Origin: Piscicola geometra
Lineage: Eukaryota > Annelida > Clitellata > Hirudinida > Piscicolidae
Assembly: GCA_943735955.1 (NCBI GenBank)
Contig: OX030961.1
Coordinates: 8,606,420 to 8,670,419 of the forward strand
Direction: 5' to 3'
Length of the DNA: 64,000 nt
Shown: positions 34,917 to 54,059 of the stretch, piece after piece
Layout of the letters: every line of letters starts with the position of its first letter
Numbering within the stretch: the first letter of the stretch is position 1
Made by a program: the position numbers and the translations under genes
Notes under the pieces: generated by a model
Told to the model about the DNA's origin: nothing
Databases searched by the model: none
What the model saw: the letters and a program-made list of their open reading frames with translations, nothing else

Positions 34917-36339
34917 ATGGACACTATTAATGTAAGTTTTATTAAAAAAGTATTTTGGTAAATTAATTTATATTTTTATTCAGCCATTGTAAAATGGTGT
35001 TAATGATCAAATGAAAGTTTTTAATAACTTTTTATGTTATATTTATTTTTATGTTTGGTTTACATTTTAAACTTTATAATTCAAACTTCAAATATATCTC
35101 CAATAAGTTATAATTTGCATAGTCTATTATATAAATTAAAAAATAATATTTTTCCAGAATAAAAATTAAAAGTATCATTGATAATGGTTTTAAAACAATT
35201 AAAATTTCTAAAAACTTCTAGTTTTTCAATCAAATTACAAAAATTCGCAATTATGCATTATTCTTATTCAGGCCCTTAGTCAGGATTCGAACAGAGATTA
35301 TGTTGGGTTTGCAAATCTGCCGAACCAAGTGCACAGGAAGTCTGTCAAGAAGGGCTTTGAGTTCACTCTCATGGTCGTAGGTAGGCGACCATTGTTTCCC
35401 CAGTTAATAAATAGTTGTTATACTAAATATTCTATTACATTTTATATGCTTATAAAAGAATAATGAATAAAATGTAATTTTATTTGATTAAATATATTAA
35501 CTACAAGTTAAATCAATGCAATCATTATCATTCCATTCAACAGTATCATTATCATCACTAACAAAAGAGTTATTTTTCTTCTCTTATAATCTGCTCTTTG
35601 GCTTCTGACTCATCATTGCCTCCATTCCTTCTCTCTACCTGCTCAACCCATCAAGAAAACAATTATAATAACAACAACAATAGTAATATTTTAAAAATTG
35701 TTACTGTATTTATTTAAATTTATTTATTCAGTATTTGAGTTTTTTTCAAATATACAAAAATGTATTTTTTCCATAAAAAAAGTTAAAAGCTTGAAGCATA
35801 AATCAGAAGCTTCTAAAAATGCCTACACTTACTCTTCTTTCTTCCGAACCCACCCATCAGAAAGTATCGCTCATTCCTCCATCTCTCACTCTCCACTCAT
35901 TCTTCTTTTAACCCATCTTCCAACCATCTTTTCCACATTATTTTATATTTATTTTTATCTTTTTTCTTTACCCACCTATCTTCTTTCCATCCGTTTCCAA
36001 GCAATCTTTCATCACTTTTCCATTTTCTTCATCCATCCATCTTCTTCCCTTCATCCCACCCACTCATCCACCACCACCACCACCACTGCACCACCACCAC
36101 CACCACTGCACCACCACCACCACCACCACCACTGCACCACAGGCGAGTCGGGCCTGGGCAAGAGCACCGTGGTGAACAGTCTCTTCCTGACCGACCTCTA
36201 CGAGAACCGCTCCATCCCGTCTGCTACTGGTCACTGCCATCAGCATCATTACCTTCCAACTACTATCATGACCGTCTACGAAACATAATCTAATTATCAT
36301 TAATAAAATTGCATCATCATCACCATCACAAACACCCCT

Positions 36340-36371
<32 letters not shown>

Positions 36372-36492
36372 CATCATCACCACCACCATCATCACCATCA
36401 CAAACACCCCTATCATCATCACCACCATCATCATCACAAACATCCCTATCATCATCACCACCATCATCCCTATCATCATCATCACCATCATC

Positions 36493-36526
<34 letters not shown>

Positions 36527-37312
36527 TCATGGACACAGAAAAGGCGAAGCGCACGATCAGCATCGAGCCTTCGACAGTGGAGATCGACGAGAGGGGCGTC
36601 AAGTTGAGGCTGACAGTGGTCGACACACCCGGCTTCTCCGACCCTATCGACTCGTCGGGCTGGTGAGTTGCGAGGAGGCAGGAAGGAATGGAGGGTGGGT
36701 AGGTTTGGGGGTTGAAGGGATGGTGGGTGGAAGGGGGTTGGATGGGTGGTGGTTTGTGGTGAGCTTTAGTGGACGAGGTGACTGCAATGGAATCTCTATC
36801 ATTTTGTTTTAATGCCCTTCACCCTACCACCACACCCTACCAACCACCCACCCAACCACCCCACCCAACCACTCCACCTACCACCCTACCCAACCACCCA
36901 CCACCCTACCCAACCACCCACCACCCTACCCAACCACCCACCATCCTACCCAACCACCCACCACCCTACCCAACCACCCACCACCCCACCCACCAACCAC
37001 GCACCCAGCCACCACCCAGCCACCCCACCCAACCACCAACCACCCGACCACAGCTTCAACACCATAGTGCAGTACGTGGACGAGCAGTTCGAGAAGTACC
37101 TCAGGGACGAGAGTGGCCTCAACAGGAGGAACATCCAAGACACCAGAGTCCACTGCTGCTTCTACTTCATCAACCCCCTCGGACACGGGTTCGCCACTAC
37201 TACTACTATCACTACTACTTCTACTACTACTACTACTATCACTACTAATACTATCACTACTATCACTACTACTACTATCACTACTAATACTACTACTACT
37301 ACTACTACTTCA

Positions 37313-37398
<86 letters not shown>

Positions 37399-37415
37399 AA
37401 CTACTACTACTACTT

Positions 37416-37500
<85 letters not shown>

Positions 37501-37537
37501 AACTACTACTACTACTTCAACTACTACTACTACTTCA

Positions 37538-37599
<62 letters not shown>

Positions 37600-38849
37600 C
37601 ATCCACTACCATTACTACCATCACCACCACGACGACAAATACCACCACTACTACCATGACCACCACCACCACCACTACTACCACCACCACCACCACCACC
37701 ACCACCACCACTACTACCATAACAACCACCACTACTACCACCACCACCACCACCACAGTCTGAAGCCACTGGACGTGGAGTTCATGAAGAGCATGCACCA
37801 CAAGATCAACATCGTGCCCGTCATCGCGAAGGCTGACACGCTCACGCACTCGGAACTGATCACGCTCAAGAGGAAGGTGTCCTTGTGGTTGTTGTTGTTC
37901 TTGTTGTTGTGGTTGTTGTTGTAGTTGTGGCTGTTGTAGTTGTTGTTGCAGTTTTATTTCTTGCTGGGGTTGTTGTTTTACAATACAAATACCAATCAAC
38001 GACTAATGGAATGAGCAGCAGCAGCAGCACACCACGCCACCACTGCATTGCAGATCCTGCAGGAGATAGGCGAGCACGGCATCGAGATCTACACGCTGCC
38101 TGACTGCGACGACGACGAAGACGACGACTACAAGCAGCAGTGTCGTCAACTCAAGGTGCTCCTGATGATAGTTTTTATTTGTCGTTTAGTTGCTTGCGTT
38201 ACCACACTCGCTACAGCATTGATATCACTGAACTGTCATCTCGACTATCAGAATCCCTATACTTTTTTCACTTTTACCGTCACAACCTCTTACCAACAAC
38301 CACCAACAGCCACCCACCACAACCACTACCACAAACAACTACCACAACCAACTAACAGGAGGCAGTGCCTTTCGCGGTGATCGGCTCGAACACGGTGCTG
38401 GAGGTGAAGAGCAGACGCGTGAGAGGCCGCATGTACCCGTGGGGAGTGGTCGAGATCGAGAATCCTGAGCATTGCGACTTCACCAAGCTTCGCACCATGC
38501 TCATGTCGGTTTGCGTGACTTTCTTTCACTCTCTCTCTCTCTCTCTCTCTCTTTATCTCCCTCTCTTTTTCTATTTCTCTTTTTCTATCAACTCTTTCTT
38601 CCCATTCTTTTTTTCCCTTTCCAACGAAGATTTCGTTGCATCAGTCATCAGGCGTGACTGCATGGAGTGTGCTCATTCGTTTTATATTCATAATTTATGT
38701 TCAATCTTTATTTGCCGCCAATCTCCTTGCTGGCACGCACGCAGAGCACACATGCAGGACCTGCAGGAGGTGACGCAAGAGGTGCACTACGAGAACTTCC
38801 GCTCCGAAAAGATCTCCAACTCCTCCAACCTCAAGACTGTGTACGTGTG

Positions 38850-38882
<33 letters not shown>

Positions 38883-38918
38883 TTGTGTGTGTGTGTACAT
38901 GTGTGTGTACGTGTGTGT

Positions 38919-38973
<55 letters not shown>

Positions 38974-41771
38974 GTCGTAAGACGTCATAATGATATCGTC
39001 ATCATCATTATAATCGTCATGACGTCACAGGAGGCAGACGAGGGCTTCAGCGACTGGAGAGAGAGAGAGCATGGGAGAGAGGGAGAGGATGCTCATCGAG
39101 AAGGAACACGAGGTGGGCATCATCATCATCATCATCATCATCACTCATGCTTTATTTTATTTTTCAAAATTTAATTTTTCTAGTATCCACAACTATCCAA
39201 CCACCATCACCATGCCAACAACCATCACCATGCCAACCACTACCACCATGCCAACCACCATCACCATGCCAACCACCATCACCATGCCAACAACCATCAC
39301 CATGCCAACCACCATCACCATGCCAACCACCATCACCATGCCAACCACCATCACCATGCCAACCACCATCACCATGCCAACAACCATCACCATGCCAACC
39401 ACCATCACCATGCCAACCACTACCACCATGCCAACCACCATCACCATGCCAACAACCATCACCATGCCAACCAATACCACCATGCCAACCACCATCACCA
39501 TGCCAACCACCATCACCATGCCAACCACTACCACCATGCCAACAACCATCACCATGCCAACCACCATCACCATGCCAACCACCATCACCATGCCAACCAC
39601 CATCACCATGCCAACCACCATCACCATGCCAACAACCATCACCATGCCAACCAATACCACCATGCCAACCACCATCACCATGCCAACCACCATCACCATG
39701 CCAACCAATACCACCATGCCAACCACCATCACCATGCCAACCACCATCACCATGCCAACCACCATCACCATGCCAACCACCATCACCATGCCAACCACCA
39801 TCACCATGCCAACCACCATCACCATGCCAACCACCATCACCATGCCAACCACCATCACCATGCCAACCACCATCACCATGCCAACCACCATCACCATGCC
39901 AACCACCATCACCATGCCAACCACCATCACCATGCCAACCACCATCACCATGCCAACCACCATCACCATGCCAACCACTACCACCATGCCAACCACCATC
40001 ACCATGCCAACCACCATCACCATGCCAACCACCATCACCATGCCAACCACCATCACCATGCCAACCACCATCACCATGCCAACCACCATCACCATGCCAA
40101 CAACCATCACCATGCCAACCAATACCACCATGCCAACCACCATCACCATGCCAACCACCATCACCATGCCAACCAATACCACCATGCCAACCACCATCAC
40201 CATGCCAACCACCATCACCATGCCAACCACCATCACCATGCCAACCACCATCACCATGCCAACCACCATCACCATGCCAACCACCATCACCATGCCAACC
40301 ACCATCACCATGCCAACCACCATCACCATGCCAACCACTACCACCATGCCAACCACCATCACCATGCCAACCACCATCACCATGCCAACCACCATCACCA
40401 TGCCAACCACCATCACCATGCCAACCACCATCACCATGCCAACCACCATCACCATGCCAACCACCATCACCATGCCAACCACCATCACCATGCCAACCAC
40501 TACCACCATGCCAACCACCATCACCATGCCAACAACCATCACCATGCCAACCAATACCACCATGCCAACCACCATCACCATGCCAACCACCATCACCATG
40601 CCAACCACTACCACCATGCCAACAACCATCACCATGCCAACCACCATCACCATGCCAACCACCATCACCATGCCAACCACCATCACCATGCCAACCACCA
40701 TCACCATGCCAACAACCATCACCATGCCAACCAATACCACCATGCCAACCACCATCACCATGCCAACCACCATCACCATGCCAACCAATACCACCATGCC
40801 AACCACCATCACCATGCCAACCACCATCACCATGCCAACCACCATCACCATGCCAACCACCATCACCATGCCAACCACCATCACCATGCCAACCACCATC
40901 ACCATGCCAACCACCATCACCATGCCAACCACCATCACCATGCCAACCACCATCACCATGCCAACCACCATCACCATGCCAACCACCATCACCATGCCAA
41001 CCACCATCACCATGCCAACCACCATCACCATGCCAACCACTACCACCATGCCAACCACCATCACCATGCCAACCACCATCACCATGCCAACCACCATCAC
41101 CATGCCAACCACCATCACCATGCCAACCACCATCACCATGCCAACCACCATCACCATGCCAACCACCATCACCATGCCAACAACCATCACCATGCCAACC
41201 AATACCACCATGCCAACCACCATCACCATGCCAACCACCATCACCATGCCAACCACCATCACCATGCCAACCACCATCACCATGCCAACCACCATCACCA
41301 TGCCAACCACCATCACCATGCCAACCACCATCACCATGCCAACCACTACCACCATGCCAACCACCATCACCATGCCAACCACCATCACCATGCCAACCAC
41401 CATCACCATGCCAACCACCATCACCATGCCAACCACCATCACCATGCCAACCACCATCACCATGCCAACCACCATCACCATGCCAACAACCATCACCATG
41501 CCAACCACTACCACCATGCCAACCACCATCACCATGCCAACCACCACCACCATGCCAACCACCACCACCATGCCAACCACCATCACCATGCCAACCACCA
41601 CCACCATGCCAACCACCACCACCATGCCAACCACCATCACCATGCCAACCACCATCACCACCACGACTACAGCTGCGCAGGATGCAGGAGGCGATAGCGA
41701 AGATGCAAGCAGAGATGTCGCTCAAGCAGTCAAGCGCCTCACTCGCCACCTCCGAACAGAGCGCCGCCTGA
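34917..41771 (+). CDS. Septin, SEPT2 group, 11 exons, 367 aa
   Basis: Exons: 34917-34931, 35272-35380, 36143-36229, 36539-36662, 37054-37188, 37759-37876, 38054-38155, 38359-38504, 38745-38838, 39038-39112, 41673-41771; total 1,104 nt. Septins are GTP-binding proteins that polymerise into filaments at membranes and the division site. Motifs: polybasic segment before the GTPase core ([10 protein letters not shown]), P-loop GESGLGKST, switch-II DTPGF, G4 AKAD, and the septin unique element ending in [20 protein letters not shown] followed by HMQDLQEV. The segment [14 protein letters not shown] and the overall length match human SEPT2 (361 aa) better than SEPT7. The C-terminus is a short coiled coil ([16 protein letters not shown]). 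Exon 10 is inferred to start at 39038, because an upstream CAG would leave the coiled coil out of frame. Introns 3 to 6 and 10 are filled with simple repeats. Confidence 0.93.
36060..36537 (+). repeat. CAC/CAT trinucleotide tracts flanking septin exon 3
   Basis: (CCACCACCACTG)n at 36060-36140 runs directly into the acceptor of exon 3, and (CATCATCAC)n at 36305-36532 runs into the acceptor of exon 4. Both occupy the polypyrimidine and branch region. His-rich open frames here are artefacts. Confidence 0.85.
36820..37050 (+). repeat. CCACCCTACCCAACCACCCA minisatellite in septin intron 4
   Basis: Degenerate 20-bp units, nearly free of G on the plus strand, end at the exon 5 acceptor (ACCACAG, 37047-37053). 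Confidence 0.8.
37190..37757 (+). repeat. (CTA)n/(CTT CAA)n then (ACC)n trinucleotide array filling septin intron 5
   Basis: Nearly the whole 570-bp intron consists of CTA triplets interrupted by CTTCAA, shifting to CAC triplets from about 37605. It reads open in all plus frames (poly-Thr, poly-Leu, poly-Tyr), none real. Confidence 0.9.
39190..41665. repeat. 18-bp minisatellite, about 137 copies, in septin intron 10
   Basis: The unit is CCAACCACCATCACCATG. Four variants recur: the majority ACCATCACC, CAACCATCACC, ACTACCACC and AATACCACC. The variants occur in ordered blocks, for example two AATACCACC units separated by two standard units, each block seen several times. This points to higher-order duplication of segments. 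The array has no stop in most frames because the unit is 18 bp, producing 800-900-codon open frames on both strands. It ends within a few bases of the last septin exon's acceptor. Confidence 0.95.
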
Positions 41772-41840
41772 ATATCACTCACCGTCACTCACCCGCCCAC
41801 CCCTATTCGCCATTTTGGATTTTTTGACTATTTATATTAC

Positions 41841-41846
41841 AATAAA
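41841..41846 (+). terminator. AATAAA polyadenylation signal of the septin gene
   Basis: AATAAA lies 70 bp after the septin stop codon on the same strand, in AT-rich sequence. Confidence 0.6.
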
Positions 41847-42479
41847 AAATATATAATAATATAAATACCTTTCTTTTTGCAACACTTCTACTTGCTATGC
41901 GCACATCTACTTATCTTTCCACCCCCATTGACTAAACCTTCTCGTGTGTCCAGTGTCTCAGTATTAGTTCTCCCCCTTCCCCCGGCGACCAAACTATTTT
42001 GTACGATATTACAGACTGAGGCCTAACTCGCAATCTGCCTTCGTATACAAACACATCGATGTTGTTTTAAAAGTTTTTCTTCAAATTATGTCTTTTTCTT
42101 TTACCTTGCCAAGTCTTTTAAATTATTTTACTGCCTCAGACATGTGTATTGTGACTTAGTCTGGTGCGTGTTTTTGTTACATGTAATCAAGTGAATTGCA
42201 TGTAATCAAGTAAGTTAAATGTAATGATCTTTTCATGATCTTGCTTTTACAGATTTATTATTTTTCGTTTCGTTCAAGCCTCTTTCTTTGTGCCACGTCG
42301 ACAAACTAGTTAACCCGTTGTCTCATTCAATTTCATTTCGCTTGAAATGGTTTAGATCAAATCTCAACAAAGGCTTCAAATTCAATGTTTTTAACCATTT
42401 ATTACCCAGAATGAAAGAAATTAATGCTTGTTAAACGATTATCAATACTCAATAGTCTCCAATGCTCCCAACAACTCCG
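41847..42479. other. Septin / VWA gene convergent intergenic region
   Basis: About 630 bp between two convergent gene ends. ATGTAATCAAGT is repeated at about 42180-42215. No RNA or protein gene was seen. Confidence 0.5.
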
Positions 42480-42822
42480 TCAGCCACAGAACCACTCATA
42501 GAATGCCACTTCGGGGTCTGCCTTGAAGCTGAAGGGCACATCTGATCGCCTGAAGTGCGACACACTGCACTCGGAGTAGGCAGCGATGAACTCGACAGAC
42601 TTGCAGAGAGGGTCCTGCAGACAGACTCGTTGGCAGGCTGCGGCTGAGCTGATGTCGCTGAGGCGGGAGTAGTCGTGGCCAACTATCAAGCCCCCCTGCT
42701 CCTTCCTCCATAACAGGCTCCCTGTCGGGCACCCTGCAGTGTTGTTTGTGAGAGAATGAATTCATAGTAAATGGCGCACTGTAGATTGTGTAGTAGTTTT
42801 AGGCTTCTTACTTAAAAGCGGT

Positions 42823-42859
<37 letters not shown>

Positions 42860-44512
42860 GGATGTGCATGCGTTTGCAGGCAAGACTGACTCGACTGAGT
42901 GGGCGTGCAGGGCTGAGTTGTGCAGTAGTCCTGGCACACATTCCACACCAGGTTGCTGACGACACTCTGCACCAGACTGTAGTTGTTCCTGGTGAAGAAG
43001 TGCTCCTGCAGCGGCAGACTGCTCATTGCACGCAGCTCCTGCACGTTGATGTTCTGCGTCAGTCCCACCACGAACACGCGCACACCGAGCTGCTTCGCTC
43101 GTTCGGCTTCAGGAATCGTTTGCGACTCGTTGACGTTCGACTGGCCGTCGGTCATGACGATGGCGACGTTTTGAACGTCTGGTCGGTCGCCATGCTGTGG
43201 CGTGAATGCGACGTCGTTCATGAGCCTCAAGGCCTCTTGCGTGTTCGTTTCAGAGCCGATGATTTCGATGGAAGATATGCGCTGCACAAGCGTGTCCACA
43301 TCGGTGAACTCGTCCATGTGGAACATCACTTCGGCGATGTGCGAGAAGCGGATGAGACCGACCCTCGTCTCGTTGCTTCCGATGTTCAGCTTCCTGGCCA
43401 CGTCGGCGAAGAATTGCTTCATGAAGAACCAGTTCGAATTCGGTAACTTCTCGTTTTGGCCCACGTTGATGCTGCCAGAGGCGTCCAACACGAACACCAC
43501 GTCTGCCCTAGAGTCTCTGCACGCTGTTGGGTGGTGGTGCGTTAGTGGTAGTGCATTGTTTAGGGGTGCATTGGTGGTGCATTAATGGTAGTGCATTGGT
43601 CGTGCATTGGTCGTGGTGCATTAGGGTTGTGCATTGGTCGTGGTGCATTGGTGGTGGTGCATTGCTTGTTGTTGTGCTTGAATTCACAAACGGATTCAAA
43701 GCGAACGACTGACGCTCAGGAAGGGGCGCTTGAGGACAGGTTAGTTTTTCGACGAGTGGATCGACGAGGAGATGAAGAGTGGAGAAGTCAGAGGCGTGGT
43801 GGTAGTGGTAGGAGGCAGGATCGCTGACTAGATCTTGAAGCTCGTTCTCATCCACAAACTCTCCCACGCCAACCGCCAACTGAGTGATCGACAACTGCTT
43901 GTTGGCCCTCGCTTCCTGCAGGGTCGAGGAGGATTCGACGTTGGACATGCCGTCAGTCAGCAGCACGATGAAACTCGTTGGCGAAGCTGCCAACAGTTGC
44001 CTGGCGTATCTCAGAGCCCCGGATGTGTTTGTGTTGCCTGTGTGTGTGTTGTTTGTGTGTTTGTGTGTGTGTTTGTGTTGCCTGTGTGTGCGTGTGTTGT
44101 CTGTGTATTTGTGTGTTGTCTGTGTGTTTGTGTGAGTCAGTATATGTTTTTATTTGAGTGATAGTATGTTTTTATTTCATATAAAATCTTTATATGAATA
44201 AATAGAAAAAAATCAACTTATAGAAAAAAATCAACTTATAAGCCTCACCCCCATGAAAGACCAGATTTTTGACGTTCGCAACCAGTTTATCTTTGACGTC
44301 ATAGAGAACTCCACCATTTGGATGCACTGAAGTGGAAAAGGTCAAGACAGTTGACCTCGTTTTAGAAGATTCTATTGGCAGACGTTTGATGACCTGGATA
44401 AGAAAGTCTTTGAGGAGGTTCCAATTCTTCGAAAGTTGGTTTCTGGGTGAGCTTTCTTCGATGCTGGTGGAGCAGTCGAGCAGGAAGACAATGTCCCTGA
44501 CCGGGTCACACG
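42480..44512 (-). CDS. Secreted-type protein with two VWA domains and a PAN/apple domain (5' incomplete)
   Basis: Minus-strand exons: 44249-44512 and 43714-44037 (first VWA), the second VWA exon beginning at 43523 and ending near 42890, and a PAN exon 42480-42733 with TGA at 42480-42482. Both VWA domains keep a MIDAS: DCSTS plus TDG in the first, DASGS plus TDG in the second, so metal-dependent ligand binding is possible. The joins between the first three exons are in phase. The C-terminal PAN/apple-like module has cysteines spaced as in C-P-T-G...C-Q-R-V-C...C-K-S-V-E-F...C-S-V-S, ending EWFCG. Such VWA-PAN proteins are typically extracellular adhesive or matrix proteins. No signal-peptide exon was identified between 44.5 and 46.4 kb. 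The donor of the second VWA exon is uncertain: the two nearest GT sites leave phase 2 while the PAN exon needs phase 1. Confidence 0.8.
42826..42858. repeat. (TTGA)n microsatellite
   Basis: Eight TTGA units lie in the intron between the second VWA and PAN exons of the VWA-PAN gene. Confidence 0.8.
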
Positions 44513-44521
44513 CTGGAAGGG

Positions 44522-44700
44522 TGGAAGAGGTGGTGTGAGTGGAGGAGGTGGTGTGAGTGGAGGAGGTGGTGTGAGTGAAAGAGGTGGTGTGAGTGGAAGA
44601 GGTGGTGTGAGTGGAGGAGGTGGTGTGAGTGGAGGAGGTGGTGTGAGTGGAAGAGGTGGTGTGAGTGGAAGAGGTGGTGTGAGTGGAAGAGGTGGTGTAG
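44522..44700. repeat. 18-bp minisatellite GTGTGAGTGGAGGAGGTG
   Basis: About 10 units, alternating GGAGGAGG and GGAAGAGG variants, directly next to the acceptor of the first VWA exon (plus-strand side). Confidence 0.85.
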
Positions 44701-46399
44701 AAAGATAAATAGCTTCGATAGTTGTTTCCAGAAAAGTGAATAATTATTTATTTCTTGGAAAACTTTATTTTTCTATTAGTTTTTAAGACGCTCTTTTAAC
44801 TGGATTTTTGATATCAATTATTATTGTTTTCTTATGAAGACAAGTTAAGAATGGAGTAACAAGATGTATATGAAAAAAGCATACTTTCACAGCTGGTGAG
44901 GACCCATAGATTGCAAAAAAATATAAATAACTTTAAAAATATCATTTCAAATTTTTAAGTTTTATAAACCAATTTTTTGCATAATAAGGTTTTTTTTCAG
45001 CTTTAATTTTTTTAAATAATTTTATTTTTAATGCTTTTAATCTGTGGCAATTAAACTTTTCTTGCTGAAACAATCTAAGACTCACGACAAACAATTAACA
45101 ACTTGTTCGTTTAATTCAGTTTCCTTCTGACTCAAACAATGAGCATCCATCTATATAGATTAGCCAGACTCACGCACACAGACCCACGAACACACACGCA
45201 CACACAAACACGCACACACACTTAGAACAATACACATTTTCAATAAAATAACATATAAAAAAAAAAATATTATTAAAACTTGAAAAAAAACACACCAAGA
45301 CACACACATCCACACATAACACACACATAACAGATGATCAGGTGTGCCGTAAGACATGTGGTGGTTTAACTGATTGCTCAGATATTGCAGCTTCAGATGA
45401 GTCATGTGTTTCCTTGCGTGTGCGTGCGTGTGCGTGTATGTGACATTAAATGTGTCACAGTATGTCATAACAGAAGGATTAACTTAGAATTTATGTTCTA
45501 AGAATCATTCACGCATCACAGTCCTTCACATATATCACATACACGTTTTCTCAGACCTTGAGCTCTCTCACACATTTTGGAGACAATAATTAATGAGTGA
45601 ATGAGTAGCAGAGTGTGTAATCACTCACGACTTGGCCAATGGTTAAGGGTCCTGGAGTGCAGCAGATGCCCTTGTAGCCCATAAACGCGAATGGAAAAAT
45701 TTGCAGCCTAAGGGGTCTGGAAACCAGTTTGGGTTGTACGCCACTATTATAATGCTCGTCATTATAATCTTTCTTGCATTTTCATTCAATAAACATTATC
45801 CAAAATTCTGGCTATGAAGCTTGAAACTAATCAAAATAATAGTTAATTTGGCATTAAAGTGAGAAAAGTTTGTAATGACTCAAGGGTAATGTAGTCACGA
45901 CTTAAGGTAGTGGACTAGTTTCGCAGACTTTGTCAATACTGCTTTTAAGTGCTTGTCGTTGAAATGAGGGGCTTGAGTGTGTCTTGAAGAACGTCTGCTG
46001 GGAAAATGGTTATGACTAACCACCAATGCTCAGTCATACGTGGATTAGGAAAGATCAGTGAGGAGTTGTTTCGAGTTCAAACTGGGAGTGGTGACTTACA
46101 GACTTTTTAACAATGAAGATGTACCTTTTGATGATGACCATGATCTTCAGGATACATTCAAAAGAAAAAGAAAGGTAAATGCCGGTGAAGGCTGCACTGA
46201 TGAAGCCGTATCCATAGAGTTTCGTGCGGGTTGTCAATGGAAGTTGTTGAACGCAATGCAAGCTAAACATTGAAAGATTACGAAAGTCTTTGAAAATTTA
46301 TTTATTCAATTCAGTTTTCTATTCTCATACAATTCTGTTATCAAATGCGAAACAAGTGTGTGTGTAGAAACAAAAATGTTAATGGGAATCATGAGATTT
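44701..46399. other. Region between VWA gene and ARPC5
   Basis: AT-rich, with CA/GT microsatellites at 45175-45235 and 45290-45330 and a SINE-like element at 45640-45775. A short two-way open stretch at 46055-46273 has no recognisable product. The missing 5' exon(s) of the VWA gene may lie here. Confidence 0.4.
45640..45775 (+). mobile_element. Second dispersed repeat family, copy 1 (SINE-like)
   Basis: GGTCCTGGAGTGCAGCAGATGCCCTTGTAGCCCATAAACGCGAATGGAAAAATTTGCAGCC... GGGTTGTACGCCACT...GCTCGTCATTAT aligns in the same order with the reverse complement of 51310-51440. It is about 130 bp long and diverged. Confidence 0.6.
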
Positions 46400-47275
46400 T
46401 CACACTCTCTTCCTGTCAGCCAGCACTCTCACAATGCTGCCTACCCCTGTCTTACTGAAAACCTGTGTGATTAGAGAATATTAAAAAGTACAATTAATAT
46501 CTCATTTTAAATAAGTGGTGGAATGCATAAAAATTCAAAAAGATTTAAAGAAAAAGTGTTAAAAAGCTTTAAAATGTATATATTAAATTATTTTTAAATT
46601 AAATCCTATTCTATTAGAAATAACCTAGTGTATATACCCAAAACCCAGTTACCATGATCGATATCTACCACCTCAGTACCAACCTTATCATGCCACAGCA
46701 ACAACTGGGCACTGTTGGCTTCAGTGGGCTTCTCAAAGCCCCTGTACAGGTACTTCATCAAGACATCCAACTGCCTCTGGTCCAGTTTCTCCAACGCCCC
46801 TTCAATCTCGGAGGACTTGAAGGCCTGGATCACACTCAAAACTGCTTCAAAGGCTTTGTCCTGGGGCAAGTAGTATGCTAATGTGAAAAAGATAGTATAC
46901 TTTAAAATACATTTGCAAGTTTGTAAAATTGGATTATACATACACCTTGACAGCCTGACTTTTGGAAGTCAAAGGAGGGTTTGTGAGCACTGTAATCAAG
47001 GCCTCACTGTTGTTCCCACTGTAGTTAATGAAATGTATTTTGTCATGACTATTTTTATATTTTAATTATCTAAGAATAAAATTCACATTCATAAAAATGA
47101 ATATTTATAAAACTCCAATAGGAAAATATTACTTTGATAACAAGGTATTAACATCAGCAACATTCAATTCAGTGGAATCATCGTTAACGTCATCGTCGTA
47201 GTTTTCTTCTGAAATTTTGTCTACATCAATTTTTCTAAATGCTGAACTCTTAGACATTCTTGAGACTTTTGCCAT
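46400..47275 (-). CDS. ARPC5: Arp2/3 complex subunit 5 (p16-ARC), 4 exons, 151 aa
   Basis: Minus-strand exons 47133-47275, 46946-47018, 46684-46860, 46400-46462; total 456 nt. It is the smallest subunit of the Arp2/3 complex, which nucleates branched actin filaments. The N-terminus carries SSAFRKIDVDKISEENYDDD, aligning with human [22 protein letters not shown]. The middle has NPPLTSKSQAVK (human NPPINTKSQAVK). Then come LDVLMKYLYRGFEKP and LLLWHDK, and the C-terminus is VGSIVRVLADRKRV. The length equals human ARPC5 (151 aa). A second in-frame ATG six codons downstream is an alternative start. It lies 290 bp downstream of the RPTP gene on the same strand. Confidence 0.96.
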
Positions 47276-47564
47276 TTTGATGTCTTTTTATGCTGATTTT
47301 GAAACGGATCTTCACTTCCTGGTTCTACGTTGCCTTAATTTATTATAGTTAGAAGCCAAAATTATAATTCGCTCCTAGATTAAAGTTTTTTTTAAAATTA
47401 TTTTTCTAAAGAATAGTTAACATTTATTCATAATCGTATTATTATTTAAATTATTGAAAAGAATTGCGGTGGAAAAAGTTTCATGTACATATCAAGCAAA
47501 AACAAAAACTCAAATATGAATGTCATATAAAAATGATAGGCTGTGTTTCTTTGAGTCTCAGATT

Positions 47565-54042
<6,478 letters not shown>

Positions 54043-54059
54043 TCTGGGAAAAAAATGAA

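Noticed and set aside
36309..37924. Poly-His, poly-Thr, poly-Leu and poly-Tyr frames
   Set aside because: Trinucleotide arrays within septin introns; the septin exons between them read in other frames.
39071..41827. 918-, 874- and 823-codon open frames on both strands (Met-Pro-Thr-Thr, Cys-Gln-Pro-Pro, Trp-His-Gly-Asp repeats)
   Set aside because: They come from the 18-bp minisatellite whose length is a multiple of three. Real septin exons lie on each side and join across it in phase.
43202..43585. Plus-strand frames opposite the VWA exons
   Set aside because: Antisense shadows of exons that encode clear VWA domains on the minus strand.
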